Positions 49,299-61,235 of a DNA stretch of 64,000 bases are shown here, piece by piece (within the stretch, counting starts at the first letter, position 1; the number at the start of each line of letters is the position of its first letter). The notes under the pieces were generated by a model that saw only the letters and a list, made by a program, of their open reading frames with translations, was not told the DNA's origin and ran no database searches. A program made the position numbers and the translations under genes. Origin of the DNA: Moringa oleifera. Lineage: Eukaryota; Streptophyta; Magnoliopsida; Brassicales; Moringaceae. The stretch is taken from positions 2,425,501 to 2,489,500 of the forward strand of contig JAJFZO010000658.1 in the NCBI GenBank assembly GCA_021397835.1. Reading direction: 5' to 3'.

Positions 49299-52200
49299 AT
49301 GGCGAGGACTTTATGGGACCAGTGGGTGGAAGAGGCACTTGCGAGGCTGGAGTCGTTGAAACTACTAAGGTCTTTGAGACCCATTTACCTCTCAAGTGAA
49401 CAACACGGAGAAGGAGAAGAGGAAGAAGCAGAAGGAAAATTACGGGAGGAAGAAGAATACCAGATGTTCGACCAAATGCAGCCATGGGATCGATCCTCTG
49501 TTGAGGTCTCAATTTCAGAGTCCACGTTCCACAGATGGCTCAATGAAATCCCCAGCTCCGGTAACGTGCCTTCTTTATCTCCTATTACAATTGTATGCAA
49601 GTACAATAATGCTCGTTGATACTTGGCTTATTTTGTCTTGTAGTTCTCTCTTATTCTCTTCTGCATGATTTTTCTTTCCATGTTTTGGTATGTTGATTTT
49701 CACCTCAGGATAATAGGAGAACAAAGTAATCTTATTTTGTGGGTTTCGCCTATCATTTTACCTTATCTTACAAGTATCTGCCATGAAATATACATGTCTT
49801 AATGTGGCAACAAAAGGCAGAGCTACTGGGACTTAGCTGCTTGTCACATTGAACAATGCAAAGTTTTGCTTTTCATGCCTTACCAACATGATTGAAGTTG
49901 TAGTCTAAGTTTCTTGAATATGCACATTGCAATTATTAAATAAAAATAAGATTGTTCATAGTATTCTAATTTTGCTTTCTGGGGTTTAAAGGAGATGAGA
50001 TTGTTGGCAGAGATGGAGTAGCTGATAGGAAAGTTGGCACTGGGAGACAGCAGCAATCCAAGAAGCTACTTTTATTCTCTGCAAATGATTACTTGGGCTT
50101 GAGCTCACATCCCATGGTCAAGAATGCTGTTGCAAAGGTACACTTCATGTTTGCCCGTTTTTGTTTTCCTCTTAGCTTTAAAGATATTCTTTTTTCAAGA
50201 CATCCCCTGAAATACTTGGAACTATATTTTAAAATAGGCTGCCCGAGAACATGGAATGGGGCCAAGGGGTTCCGCTCTGGTCTGTGGTTACACCAATTAC
50301 CATAGGTTACTAGAGTCATGCTTGGCAGACTTAAAGAAGAAGGAGGTATAAGCTGCATTAAACTTATGCTTGCTATAATTTGTAGTTTGCTTTTGGTGAA
50401 TTTTTTCCTTTATTGCTTGTTTCTTTGAATATGCATTAAATCTTTGTTTAAATTTTAAATTTTCTTGAGTATTTATCGTGAGACGTTGAGAAAGATATTC
50501 ATAATTTGTATAAGCAAAAGCATTCATGGTGATAATTTGTTGGAACTATTTTACTAAGATGTTAGAATTTTTCTTTAATTTGATATATGTCGTTTTCATT
50601 TTTCATGTGCTTGTTTATTGGTCTCACTTGTCATGGCTAAGAAGATGGAAGGATTAAATGATACACATTTAAACTAAGTAATTGGCATGAGGCCCTTGGA
50701 TGATTCTGATTGTTCAGATCATATACAGAAGAATGTAAATTGATGCTCAAAACTATGAAGTGAGTTGTTTGGTTTCTCCGTTGGTTTGTAGTCATGCTCT
50801 TTTGTCTGCCATATCTATTTTGAATGAACTATCCTAAGATACCTTGCTTAAAACTGACGTGTTCTTGTTTTCAATTCCTGTTCCAGGATTGTCTTCTTTG
50901 TCCTACAGGGTTTGCAGCCAATATGGCCGTGATGGTTGCAATTGGAAGTATTAGTGCTCTCTTGGCTGCAGATAACAAATCCCCAAAGGATGAAAAGGTG
51001 GCCATTTTTTCTGATTCACTGAATCATGCATCAATAATTGATGGTATCCGTCTTGCTGAACGACAACGATGTGTTGAAGTTTTTGTGTATAGACACTGTG
51101 ACATGTCACACCTTGATTCCTTGTTGTAAGTGTTTTTCCTCCATGTCCTTTTATATGATTTCTTCTAATCAGCCTTCATATGGCTAACATTTGTGGTTGG
51201 ACAGATCAAGTTGCAGAATGAAGAAAAAAGCTGTTGTGTCTGATGGGTTAGTTTTATTGCATACTTTTTTTCTACTTATTTATCAAAACATATGCTATTC
51301 ACTTGGATTTGAAGATCCAATAAGATTAAAATCCTCAAGTAAATGTTTGACAGCTTCTATTAATTCTTTTGTAGCTTGGGTGTTTTTGCATGTTTTACTG
51401 TGTGCACTTGACTAATAGATGGATCTGCTTCATGCTCCTTTTTTTCCTCAGGTTGTTTAGTATGGATGGAGACTTCGCACCGATGATTGAGCTTGTTAAG
51501 CTTCGGAAGAAGCATCGATTTCTATTAGTCATTGATGATGTAAGTACTCTAGCATGATTAGGTCTTTCGGGGTTTAAGAAGCTGTTAGAAACCTGTTTTG
51601 GAGACATGAAACTTGTCAGGGTTTGGATTTGGCCCTTCAATGCACATTTTCTTCCTTTCATTGGAGAGCTCAAGGGCTTAAGATTCAGAATAGAGAGAAA
51701 TGTGTGAATTCTTAATTGTCACGTTAAAATTTACTTTCTGTTTACTGTTTGTCTTTAAGCAATCTTGGTCGCTTTCACGTATTATAAAAATTGCGATGAT
51801 TTCTTCCTGTTGATCGTTTGATTTTTTACTACTTTTGTTCCTGATAACTACCCTTGCTGAGTATTCCCAGGCTCACAGTAGTTTTGTTTGTGGCAAAAGT
51901 GGTGGGGGAATAGCTGAGGAATTTAATTGTGAAAGAGATGTTGACCTATGCGTTGGCACTTTGAGTAAGGCAGTTGGTTGTCTCGGTGGATTCATAGCGT
52001 GCAGGTAAACTTGTGTACTTTTCCTCTCTGATAACAGTGGAGATTATTAGAACATGGGAAACAAAAGCCAAGCATGTTGGGAGTTAGCTGAAAAAAAACC
52101 GAACTATCTGTTGCCTTGTGCTTTGCAAATCAATAGTATTCAGTTGAAGCTAAAGACAAGACTCATGTTTAAAAACTGAGGTAGTTAGGAGATGGATTCA

Positions 52201-54007
52201 GACAGTTTTTATGCTAAAATTGACCTATTTTTTGTTCTTTTGTCAGCACAACAGCTTGCATAACAATGTGTATGAATTCTGAAACAATTACAAAAACATG
52301 CTTTTGATATTTTCACTTATGATAGTGAGAGCTTGTAGTGGAGTCTTTTTCTTTAGGTTTCCTGGGGTTTCATGCTATCTGTATATTTATCAATTAAGAA
52401 AGATGCTTATGATATTTGGTGTATGAACAGCAAAAGATGGAAGAAACTCATTCAATCGAGGGGTCGCTCTTTCATATTTTCAACTGCTATCCCTGTCCCC
52501 ATTGCTGCTGCTGCACATGGTAAAATTCCCCTTGAGGGTGATTGACTTGCCTATGTGATGCTGACTGAAGTTTATATGTTACCTGGAAGGTTCAGGTTTT
52601 CAGTCTGCTTTTGTTGATGTCGCATTTACAAGCAGTTGCAGCATATGGCAAATCCTATATATTTGTAAGATTTCAAGCAATAATGGGGCTGTGATAGGAA
52701 ATGCATAATAAACTGTTAATTGCGTTCACATTCATAGTAACCGAAGGCACTTGACCAGGGTTAGGCATCTTTAGAGGGTATTTGGTGAACTTTATTTACA
52801 ATTGATTTTCCATGTATATATTGACCAAGATAAATTGGACTCATTTATTCAATGCTCTGTCCGCTATGTATATTATTGTGAATTATCTGTGCTTTTGCCT
52901 TCTTTTGAGATAATTCTTGTTGTTATGAGTTTACAGCTGCTGTTATTGTGGCAAAAACGGAAACATGGCGTAGAAAGGCAATTTGGAGTAGGGTTCGAGA
53001 CTTCAGTGCTTTGTCTGCCGTCCCTGTCACAAGTCACATAATATCTCTTATTGTAGGGAGTGAAGAGAAGGCCCTGCAAGCTAGCCGGTTTCTCTCTTTG
53101 TCTCTCCTTGTCTCTCTCCTCCTCTCTCCAGTCGTCACATTTCTCAGTTTTAAGATCTTCCTGGTACAGGCATTTGTTGAAATCTGGCTTCCATGTGACA
53201 GCAATCAGACCCCCAACTGTGCCTCCCAATTCCTGCAGGTTTGTTGGCTGTTATCAGGTTTTGTTGTATCTTGGTGACTGTTCAATGACATGCACTGGGA
53301 TTATCATATTGTCACTGCAAATTTGGGGCATGCTTACTTGGTCTTCCTGACTGAAAATGCTTTGACCCAATTTCAGAGAAGATCTAGGTTGCTAGCGAAT
53401 CATGATCCTGTATAAAATGCATGGATATAGTTTTTTAGCAGTTAGGCATTGAAATAAATATGTTGTTCGCTCATTTATGAGAATGCTCTCATTTGGTCTG
53501 TTTATGCATACAATTGAAATAGAATTGGATGAGTCGGTTGGAGTTAGGTTGAATTCATCCACCAACAATTGATGTCAAAGATTGTATAACTTTAACCATA
53601 TTGAAGTACTACAAACATGATAAATTAAGGAATTGCATATGTTTTTGTGGAATTAATTTGTTCCAAATGTTAGAGAAATATTTAGAGCTTAAAATTATAT
53701 TGGAGTTTGATTAATCAAATATGGTATGGGAAACCATTTTCATTTGACTTGAGTACATTGGGTATACATTTGAGTTTCCTTTTCTTTTCTTACAATTTTT
53801 CTCTTTTGCTGCATGAATAAGTTTGGATTCAAAGGTTTTGCACTTACACATCTTGGTGCTTTTGTCTGCCTCTTTCCTAGGTTACGAGTGACTCTTAGCG
53901 CAGCTCATACAGCAGAGGATGTAAAGAAGCTGGTAGCTGCAATCTCAGACTGTATAGACTTTGAAGCACTCGGAAGTCACGGCTCAAATTTATATGCCAA
54001 GCTGTAG
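49299..54007 (+). CDS. BIOF: 8-amino-7-oxononanoate synthase (KAPA synthase)
   Basis: This PLP enzyme condenses pimeloyl-CoA with L-alanine to KAPA, the first committed step of biotin synthesis. Eleven exons: 49299-49560, 49992-50137, 50238-50345, 50887-51125, 51205-51246, 51452-51539, 51871-52004, 52431-52519, 52937-53087, 53170-53238 and 53881-54007. They total 1455 nt or 484 residues, close to the Arabidopsis enzyme. Landmarks are FSANDYLGLSSHP, GMGPRGSALVCGYTNYHRLL, the substrate-loop SLNHASIIDG, VIDDAHSSFV, and the PLP lysine K328 in GTLSKAVGC. The protein ends AKL, a peroxisomal PTS1 tripeptide; the Arabidopsis enzyme is also peroxisomal. An acidic insertion (EEEEAEGKLREEEE) lies near residue 45. 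The gene ends tail-to-tail with DYAD. Confidence 0.96.
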
Positions 54008-54707
54008 ACTGTAGAGGTCAGTTGTCCTTTGGGATCCCCTTGACAGAACAAGGAGCAATCCAGTAACTGAGATCAAGGATTGGTTTCCCTAGTACCATTC
54101 TACTTGGTGCTCATTCATCCCATTATGAAATATTATGGAATTGAATTTTACTTGAATGGGTAATTACTGCATCAAGTTTGTAGTAGGTCCAGTGGTGTAT
54201 TCTTGCTTTGATGGGTAATAGAAAGGCCAAGAATGTCATCTAGCAGTTTGAGTTCCATCCATTTAATTATAAACTAAGATTCTATTTGTCCATTTTAAAA
54301 CATTCAATTGGTCCACTATTTGCCCAGATGAATAAGGCCATGCAAATTAAACATTGCTGCAGCTTCAGTACTCATATTTTTTCTCTCTGTGGGTAATTTT
54401 GAGAGATACATGTAAGCTTTCAACAAAACGCAGGAAAACATCGACGATTGGGAGGGAACTTGAAAACTTAACTAATATGGCAGGTGCATTACTCTCCCCA
54501 TGTGTGTATGTCTGAAGGCAACAATATGAAGGTGACCGTTACATGAAAAATTTTCTGTTTTGCCTAGCAAACAACGTGGAGATAGACTTGTTAAGGCCAA
54601 AAATGAATGTCCTTTTTTTCTCTCCTGTAAGATTAAGATTTAAGGACTTAAACTATATTTTTATAGAATAATATATGACCTCACTGTATAGTAATTAATT
54701 CCGCTAG
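54008..54707. other. Convergent 3' region between BIOF and DYAD
   Basis: About 700 bases contain the two 3' UTRs. No other feature is supported. Confidence 0.6.
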
Positions 54708-56062
54708 TCAACCCCGGTCGGAATTATCATCCCCAGAAGAGTTAGGAGAAGCAAGAGCTAGCCACGTGCCGACTTCTACTGTGAAGCAAGAAGATGAGGT
54801 GCATCCCCTCTGCTGCTGCTGCTCAAAATTCTTTAACGTTTCCTTTCTTGTTTCACCTTCCTCCCATTCTTCTCCCTCTTTCTTCGGATATGCCAACGGC
54901 AACACATTTTGACCTTGATATCTCCTTTGGTAGGTGAGCGCCGTGGCCGAGGTGTTCCTGTTACAGTGATTATGGGACCAACAATTTCCACTGTCACTCT
55001 GGTTGATCGGGAACTCATTCAGGTTGATAGAACTGGGGCTGTTGTTCCCATAAGGAGGAGGAAGGGACGTGGTGATAGCTGTGGGCAAAGAGACAAAAAC
55101 AGGGCGCTTCTCAGCCAATGGTTTCACTGGGGAAACAAGGTGAGGCACAACTTGCTGAGTAGGGGAGTGGATGAATGGTGCTGATGAGGTGGTCGACGAA
55201 GTGACAGAAGGGGGAGTGTGGACTGCGAGCATATCATCAAGTGGAACCACAACATGATGAGGGGAGATGGCCATGTTTGGCCACAGGAAGGTCCCGTGGG
55301 GCTTGCATATCCTGAACCCACTCTTCAGCCTTTCTATCTTGGCTGCCTTGTTCTCTACAGTAGGTGGAGGTGGTGGTGGAGGCGGTGACGGTGGTAATGG
55401 TGGTGGAGGCGGTGGCGGTGGCAGTATAGTCTTGCCTCTTACTTTATTTTTTTCTTGGTCCTTCCTTGATCCTGATTCTTTGTTATGCTCAGCAGTTTCT
55501 CTCATGTCTCTTTCGGTAACTAGTGATGGTGTTGATGTTGAACCCATGAGTAATAATGGTATCTGCACTGATCCTGACCTGCTAGTTCCCCATTCTTCTG
55601 CTGTTGATCTTAGCCTCCCCAGGTCAACCTAAATAAAGAATCATGCATCAATGCTTGATATTTCAGTGTCTCTATTAATTAACTATCATCCTTAAATTCA
55701 GAATCAAACATATCCTGGAAGATGTTGCTCTTAGCAGTATTTGTTTGCTTGCCTTGAAAGACTACAAAAATAGTAAAAAGTTAATCATCAAACATTCATT
55801 TTAAAATTAATGGAAACCCAATTATAATTGGATCATAAAAGCTAGTAGTTACACACTTCAAAAAAAAAATCTAGTAATTTATCTCCAGCATTCATAAATA
55901 TTATCCAGATCTAGTAGGCATTTGGAAAAAGCACAAACTGTAATGATTGGGATGGTTGAATCGTTTCCTATGTGGTTTATGCCATTTTGAACATCAATTT
56001 CTGACAAGAAATCTATCTGCAATATTAATTGAACAGCTTGAAGGTTTTATTTATCCAACTAG

Positions 56063-56107
<45 letters not shown>

Positions 56108-58241
56108 TGGGACAATCTTTTGATTTTACCAACATAATGACCAGTAATAGTTACTTTCCAGACACAGTATTTAGATAGTCCAGAATAGTAGTAATTAACG
56201 AAAGAAAAATACTTGTAAAAACCAACAAAGTAATCCCATCCCCAACCGCCAGATTAAAATCTGTGTAATATACATCACAGCAAATATAATTAAAACATTT
56301 ATGGCCCCCACGTAAAGAAGAAGCTGTGCAGCAGCTACAAAATGGAAATTTGATAGAATATAAAATAAGGATATACAAACAAGTAACAAATCCCAACGAA
56401 AAGGCAGAAAAATTGGGTTGGTAAGTAATACCACTCCCAGACCTCCTAATATGAGACCTGATCCTATAAAAACTAAAAGCAAATCATGTATTGGTCCAGG
56501 CAAATCCATCAGATGTAAAAAAAGAGATAAATAAATCAAAACATATCAATTCTACATAATTCAATAACAGAAGTTTAACAGTGATACCTCCATTCCACAA
56601 AGTGAACGTGAAACTTTAACCAGTTGGTCATCAATTTCAGCTTTCTTGTGCATCAGATTCATGTAGATTTCCTGCTAAAACAATAAATTATAAATTGATA
56701 AGAGAAGAACCTGACTGATAAATACATCCACTTTCCAATGCTTTACCTTCAATGGAAGCAAGATGCTACCATGATCCAAGTTCTGGCTTGTCACGGAAGA
56801 AGTTGGCATGGTCACAATGGCAAGGTCCTCTTGTTTTCTGGATGTTCGCTCCTCCATCAAGCTTCTTGAGATCAATGAACCGTACCCAACATTAGCATTA
56901 ACCGCTTCAGGTAGCTTCTATGATCAGTAATACTAATCAACAAAAAAGGAACAACATATACAAACACCAATATTAAGAAAAACAGCTCCTGATGATCCAT
57001 TGAATGCTAATAGCATGTAGATTACATGATACACTACCGGAAAAAAACCCATTCGCCGTACCTTTTCAATTTCACAATCTCTTCTCTTAGCTCCTTGATT
57101 TCTTTTGCACATACAGGGTCCTGAGTAGGGTTATCTCCAGGCTTCCATCCAGGTGGTGGTGTCCAATAAGGATCTTGAACCCCAGCGTCCTTCCTAATGT
57201 TGACCAGATCAGCACTCTCCAGCCAGTATTCCATTGCTCCATCTGCATTATGGCGCCTTCTAAACCTCTCTTTTCCGCCGGGAGCCACCTTCCCAGCCAT
57301 ATGTTTGAGTAGATGATCCAATAGACCTGTATCACCAATCCACTTCCTGGCCTCCGCTCTTAGTGCTGGCCTCAGTATTGGGTTGCCAAACACTGCACCT
57401 TTCTCCTTCAAAACCTTCAACATGTTTTTCTCAGCCAGTTTATACCTTAATTAGATAACCACAGTCACTTGTTAGTTCCACGAAAAACTTAACTAACAAA
57501 ACTGAATACATCACTTCTACCAAAATAAATGATCAACAGTGCTGACCTCTCGACAGACCACCTGTCAATGAAGCTCTTGTGTACCTTCGCCTTCGTATTC
57601 TGCTTGTAACCTGTAATCTGACATAGTTTCTCGCGTTCAGCCCTCTTAGCCTTCTGGGTTGATTGGTTAGAGCCGTAGCTCTTTCGCTTACGAGTATTCC
57701 TCTTGGTCGACCCGCGTGATTGATCATCTTCCTTCATACTCTCCTCGTAGTCATCACTTCCCTCTGTCTCTTTCACTTCCTCTTCTTCTTCTTCGTCTTC
57801 TTCTTCAGCTTTATTTTCTTTACCTGCCTCTTCCTCCTCACCTTTCACAGTGCTTGATAGAATCTGCTGAACGTGTTCAAGCTCCTTCTCCCCTAAGTGC
57901 CGGCTCAGGTACCTGACTCGCCGGCGCTGTCCCCACTTGACCATCCCTGTGGAACTGAGCTCAGACCAGCATGAACCTTTCTTTGAAACGACACAGCAGA
58001 GCCTAGTATTTGAGGCTGCACTTGAGATCTTCTCCTTGTGATCGTCCATATTTGGAGGCGCCACCACCCAGAAACTCCATACGTTCCTCTTCACTGCTAT
58101 TTCATGAGGTGGGATTCTCCTGTAAAGCACATCTCCGGCAAGCTCCGATTCCATCACGTGTTTTTCGTCCAGCGCCGGCAGCATCGTGCCCTCGGGTTTT
58201 TGCCGGCTTCTCTCTCTGAAGTGTGCGCGTAGAGAGTGCAT
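54708..58241 (-). CDS. DYAD/AMEIOTIC1 (SWITCH1) meiosis protein
   Basis: This plant-specific nuclear protein is needed for meiotic entry and for sister-chromatid cohesion and axis formation; in Arabidopsis SWI1/DYAD protects cohesin by antagonising WAPL. Five exons: 57547-58241, 57062-57445, 56747-56861 (or -56864), 56588-56671 and 54708-55628. They give 732 residues with phase kept. Exon 1 has an acidic tract ([16 protein letters not shown]) and a basic segment ([12 protein letters not shown]). Exon 2 carries the family core: [59 protein letters not shown] and [14 protein letters not shown]. Exons 3-4 form a coiled-coil-like part. Exon 5 has a 20-residue poly-proline run (about 496-516), low-complexity sequence and a Gln run. 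Exon 3 has tandem AAG acceptors. The start is the first ATG of the frame; later in-frame Met codons are possible. The last intron contains plastid DNA. Confidence 0.93.
56063..56106. repeat. Palindromic (GT)n(AT)n(AC)n microsatellite
   Basis: Four GT units, then about 13 AT units, then about five AC units make a nearly perfect self-complementary tract of about 44 bases. It can form a hairpin or cruciform. It lies in the last DYAD intron, about 60 bases from the ndhG fragment. Confidence 0.85.
56150..56512 (-). pseudogene. ndhG: Plastid ndhG fragment (nuclear plastid insertion)
   Basis: On the minus strand the sequence reads [18 protein letters not shown] from an ATG at 56509, then [20 protein letters not shown] and [12 protein letters not shown]. 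After a frame change it reads [15 protein letters not shown] and [12 protein letters not shown]. This is the order of plastid NdhG (NDH complex subunit 6), covering roughly its first two thirds. The frame break near 56280 and the absence of the C-terminal part and of ndhE/ndhI neighbours mark it as a decayed nuclear copy. It sits wholly inside the DYAD intron between exons 4 and 5, in the same orientation as DYAD. Confidence 0.88.
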
Positions 58242-58566
58242 GCTTGGGAACCTTAGTGAAACACTATATTTAGACTTGTTATTTACCTGTACATGTAAAA
58301 GTCCAAAAGTTCAGAGAACAGAGATGCGGAAAAAAATTTTAAAAAAGAAAGAAATGTGAAGAATGAATGATTTATGCCAGGAAACAGATGTGTTGACGTT
58401 GTTCATATATTTTCGGAGGGTTCAGTGTAGACCATGACGATTCGGACTGACTTGAGTTGATCTGGGGTTCTTTGAGAGAGCTTTGAGTGGTCTATTTCAT
58501 AATAAGAACCCAGTTTTATGTGCGCTGCAGCATCTGCAAACATGAAGCCAAACTGAGACAGAGAGT
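58242..58566. other. DYAD 5' flank
   Basis: This short interval contains the DYAD promoter and 5' UTR on one side and the 3' end of the candidate small gene on the other. No distinct motif stands out. Confidence 0.5.
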
Positions 58567-59444
58567 TTAAACGGGGTTGCAAATTTTGAGCAAACAGGAG
58601 GGCATAAATGGAACAGAAAAGTGATCCGAATCAATGGAACAAAAGGAGAGGTGCTTTCTGTCACCAGCGGTGGGCATGGGTGAAGACGGGAGCAGAACTT
58701 GTCTGCCCATACAAGGGCTATTTGCGGCGTCCTCGTTTTCTTGCTTTCTTCTCAAGTGCTTCATTACCTGCCACATAAACAAACATATGTAAAAATAGAG
58801 TACCATGTACCAGAAGCAGACAAATACTATCACAAAGACTGTACAACCTCTCATTATTCTGGTCATCATGTACACTTACCGTGTATACTACACACGCACT
58901 TTCACTACATAAAAATAAGACGCGCGCACAAAGCACATGCCCTTTGTGCACGTATTATGTATCATGTATTATGCATAGGAGTATTTTTGAGGAAGGAGTA
59001 ATAGTTATGATGACTGAGACAGGGATAACGCTAGACGTTCATGCGGGTCGTCATCATTATTGGAAAATATTGTTGTTTAACGACTGCATGCCCACACGTA
59101 AAACAGAATAAGGCTGATTGTACATAACAGACAAATGTAACTTTCCCAAGCGCGTCTGGTGGGCCTCAGGAGACAATAAAGTGCCTTCCTAACTATTGTG
59201 GGCCCTTCTGTTTAGAATCGATATGGAACTCTGTTTGGACCGTCAGATCTGCAGAACTATGGAACCACTATCATGCGTTTTCCGCACGTAGGTACATGGG
59301 ACTGGGGTTGCGCGTGGCCATTTATTGAGAAGAGAGTGAGGGGAGAAGGAACATTTTGAAGGAGCAGGCTAGACAGAGGAGAGAGCTTACGGTGAGGCCT
59401 ATAGCTGCATCATCCACTCTACGCCAACTTTCCTCCATGTCCAT
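58567..59444 (-). CDS. Candidate small spliced gene, unknown protein
   Basis: A gene structure is visible although the protein is unfamiliar. A TATA box lies at about 60486-60493. A presumed 5'-UTR exon ends at AAGAAAG|GTATAG (60295), and an acceptor GATTGTAG|ATC (59459) leads 14 bases later to an ATG. The first coding exon (59391-59444) reads MDMEESWRRVDDAAIGLT and ends at a consensus GTAAGC. The next exon begins after TTATGTGGCAG at 58767 and continues VMKHLRRKQENEDAANSPC to a stop at 58567, giving 84 residues in total. A shifted junction would instead give a short basic end, KKARKRGRRK. I cannot assign a family, and the transcript might be non-coding. Confidence 0.4.
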
Positions 59445-60485
59445 GATTTGATTTTGATCTACAATCACAAATCCAAATAGTTAAAAGCGAAAACAAAACT
59501 AATGACAATGAAGGAGTATCAAATAATTCTAGAAATTTGCATTTAAAGCTTCAGAATTTGGGCAAAACTTTTGGTCTGATATCACAAGTTAGCATATGCT
59601 AGTACTTTTTTCTAGTGAAAATGCCAAGTGAAATGACACTAACGCAATGAAAGCGAATCATAACGTGCATTAAATAGGAACAAATTAATTGCGGCTGTGT
59701 AAGAGACGGATACATCCAAACTCTAAATGAGTTGGATACCTGAGTGTTGACAAATTAATTTGAAGCGAAAAAGCAACAAAAATCATGGCTGGATAATATG
59801 TAAAGAAGGGACAAAAAATGACACCGAATGTTACCAAACAGGCCAGGATTTCTAGTATGTTTCTTTTTACAAAGGATGGCGACGTGCGCGAAGAAATTCT
59901 CGACTAAAAAGTACTATTGAATCAGATGATTTAAATGCAGCTTGGAATATGTTGCAACCGATCAGATCTTCATATGCAAGACTCAGATTGTAACCCCAAA
60001 CAAAACTAATCAGTAAACAAAATCATCAGTACTGTGATAAAAATCCTTTTCGAGAAAGTGAGAACAATCTTCATTTTCTCCATGAAGGAGATAAAATATC
60101 ATCAACCAAGGCCGAAATGCACAAACGTTAAAAAAGGGGGTAAGATCGGTTTGGATGATCAAACACAGTAGGAAAATGGGGAAAAGGTCGGATTATTTTT
60201 TCCGAGCTCTCGTCTCCTTTTCTACGGTTTCTCAGTCTCCAAACATCGGATTAACATAATCAACTTAGAAAACACAGAAACTGAAAAGGCTATACCTTTC
60301 TTGAATAATATTGGAGTTGGAAGTGTAGTTGAGCTAAAAGTTAGCTCACACCCCTCCAAATCGATGGATCGCTCATTATCAAGCTCAGATCAAAGCTGAG
60401 ATTCAAAGAAGAAATGACGGATCGAACGAAGAAAAAGTGAAAACTGATTATTATGAGAGTAGAGCTTGATAATATATTTATGAAA

Positions 60486-60658
60486 TATTTATAGCAAGTA
60501 ACTTCATTACTCTACAGTATTCTGCAGAGCAACAAGAAAACTTGAAGAGAGAATGTGAAGGGTACTTTCTGTTATGCGCGGAACCGATTGAGCAATGAAG
60601 CATTTTTGACATTTTGGGGAGGGGGGAAATGATTAACGGACGTGTTGCTCCTCACGTG
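60486..60658 (-). promoter_or_regulatory. TATA box and G-box upstream of small gene
   Basis: TATAAATA on the minus strand lies at 60486-60493. A palindromic G-box CACGTG is at 60653-60658, about 165 bases farther upstream. G-boxes bind bZIP and bHLH factors in light and ABA responses. Assignment to the small gene rests on orientation and spacing. Confidence 0.45.
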
Positions 60659-61235
60659 ACCTTTCCCACCCTGGTTCCGGTCCCCTACCATACAAACCGT
60701 CCCTGAAATTACCACTTTACCCTCGATGCCCTTCAAACATCATGAATTCGCTGCTTCGCTATTTCGCGATTTGCAACTGACAAACAGTAACTAACAACTT
60801 ATGGCGACCTTAGTGAGACTACAAGCCTAAACTACCAAGCCTCTCTAACATGGCGAATGCTTATTGGATAGTTTACTTTAGTAATTGCGGTCATCGCATT
60901 GGATCTAATCCTCCACTATATTTCCAAAAGTTAGAAATATATGGTAGAAAAAGGAAAAAGACAAATTCAGACCTCACCCAACCCGAACCCGGCAGCACAT
61001 AATTGGAAATAGGCCCATTTCAAAGCCCACACAATCAACCAGAAAACTCTCCACATATGGCCTGCATTGCTGTTCTTAAAGACAACCAAACTTAGGATAT
61101 GGAATTTGCATTAAAACTCTGACAATTCAGTCAAGATTATCCCACAAAAATTACACAGAATATGCAACAAGTCTCACTTTTGTCTTCTGGCTTTAAGGCA
61201 AATAACATGATGAGTGAAGATTGATTACTATGTGC
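60659..61235. other. Intergenic region left of quinone oxidoreductase
   Basis: This interval holds upstream sequence of the small gene and the 3' UTR of the oxidoreductase. Nothing else is supported. Confidence 0.5.

Noticed and set aside
55267..55632. Plus-strand Gly-rich open frame
   Set aside because: It is the antisense shadow of the DYAD poly-proline exon.
56151..56539. Functional ndhG gene
   Set aside because: The frame is broken and the C-terminal third is absent. It lies inside a nuclear gene's intron without plastid neighbours.
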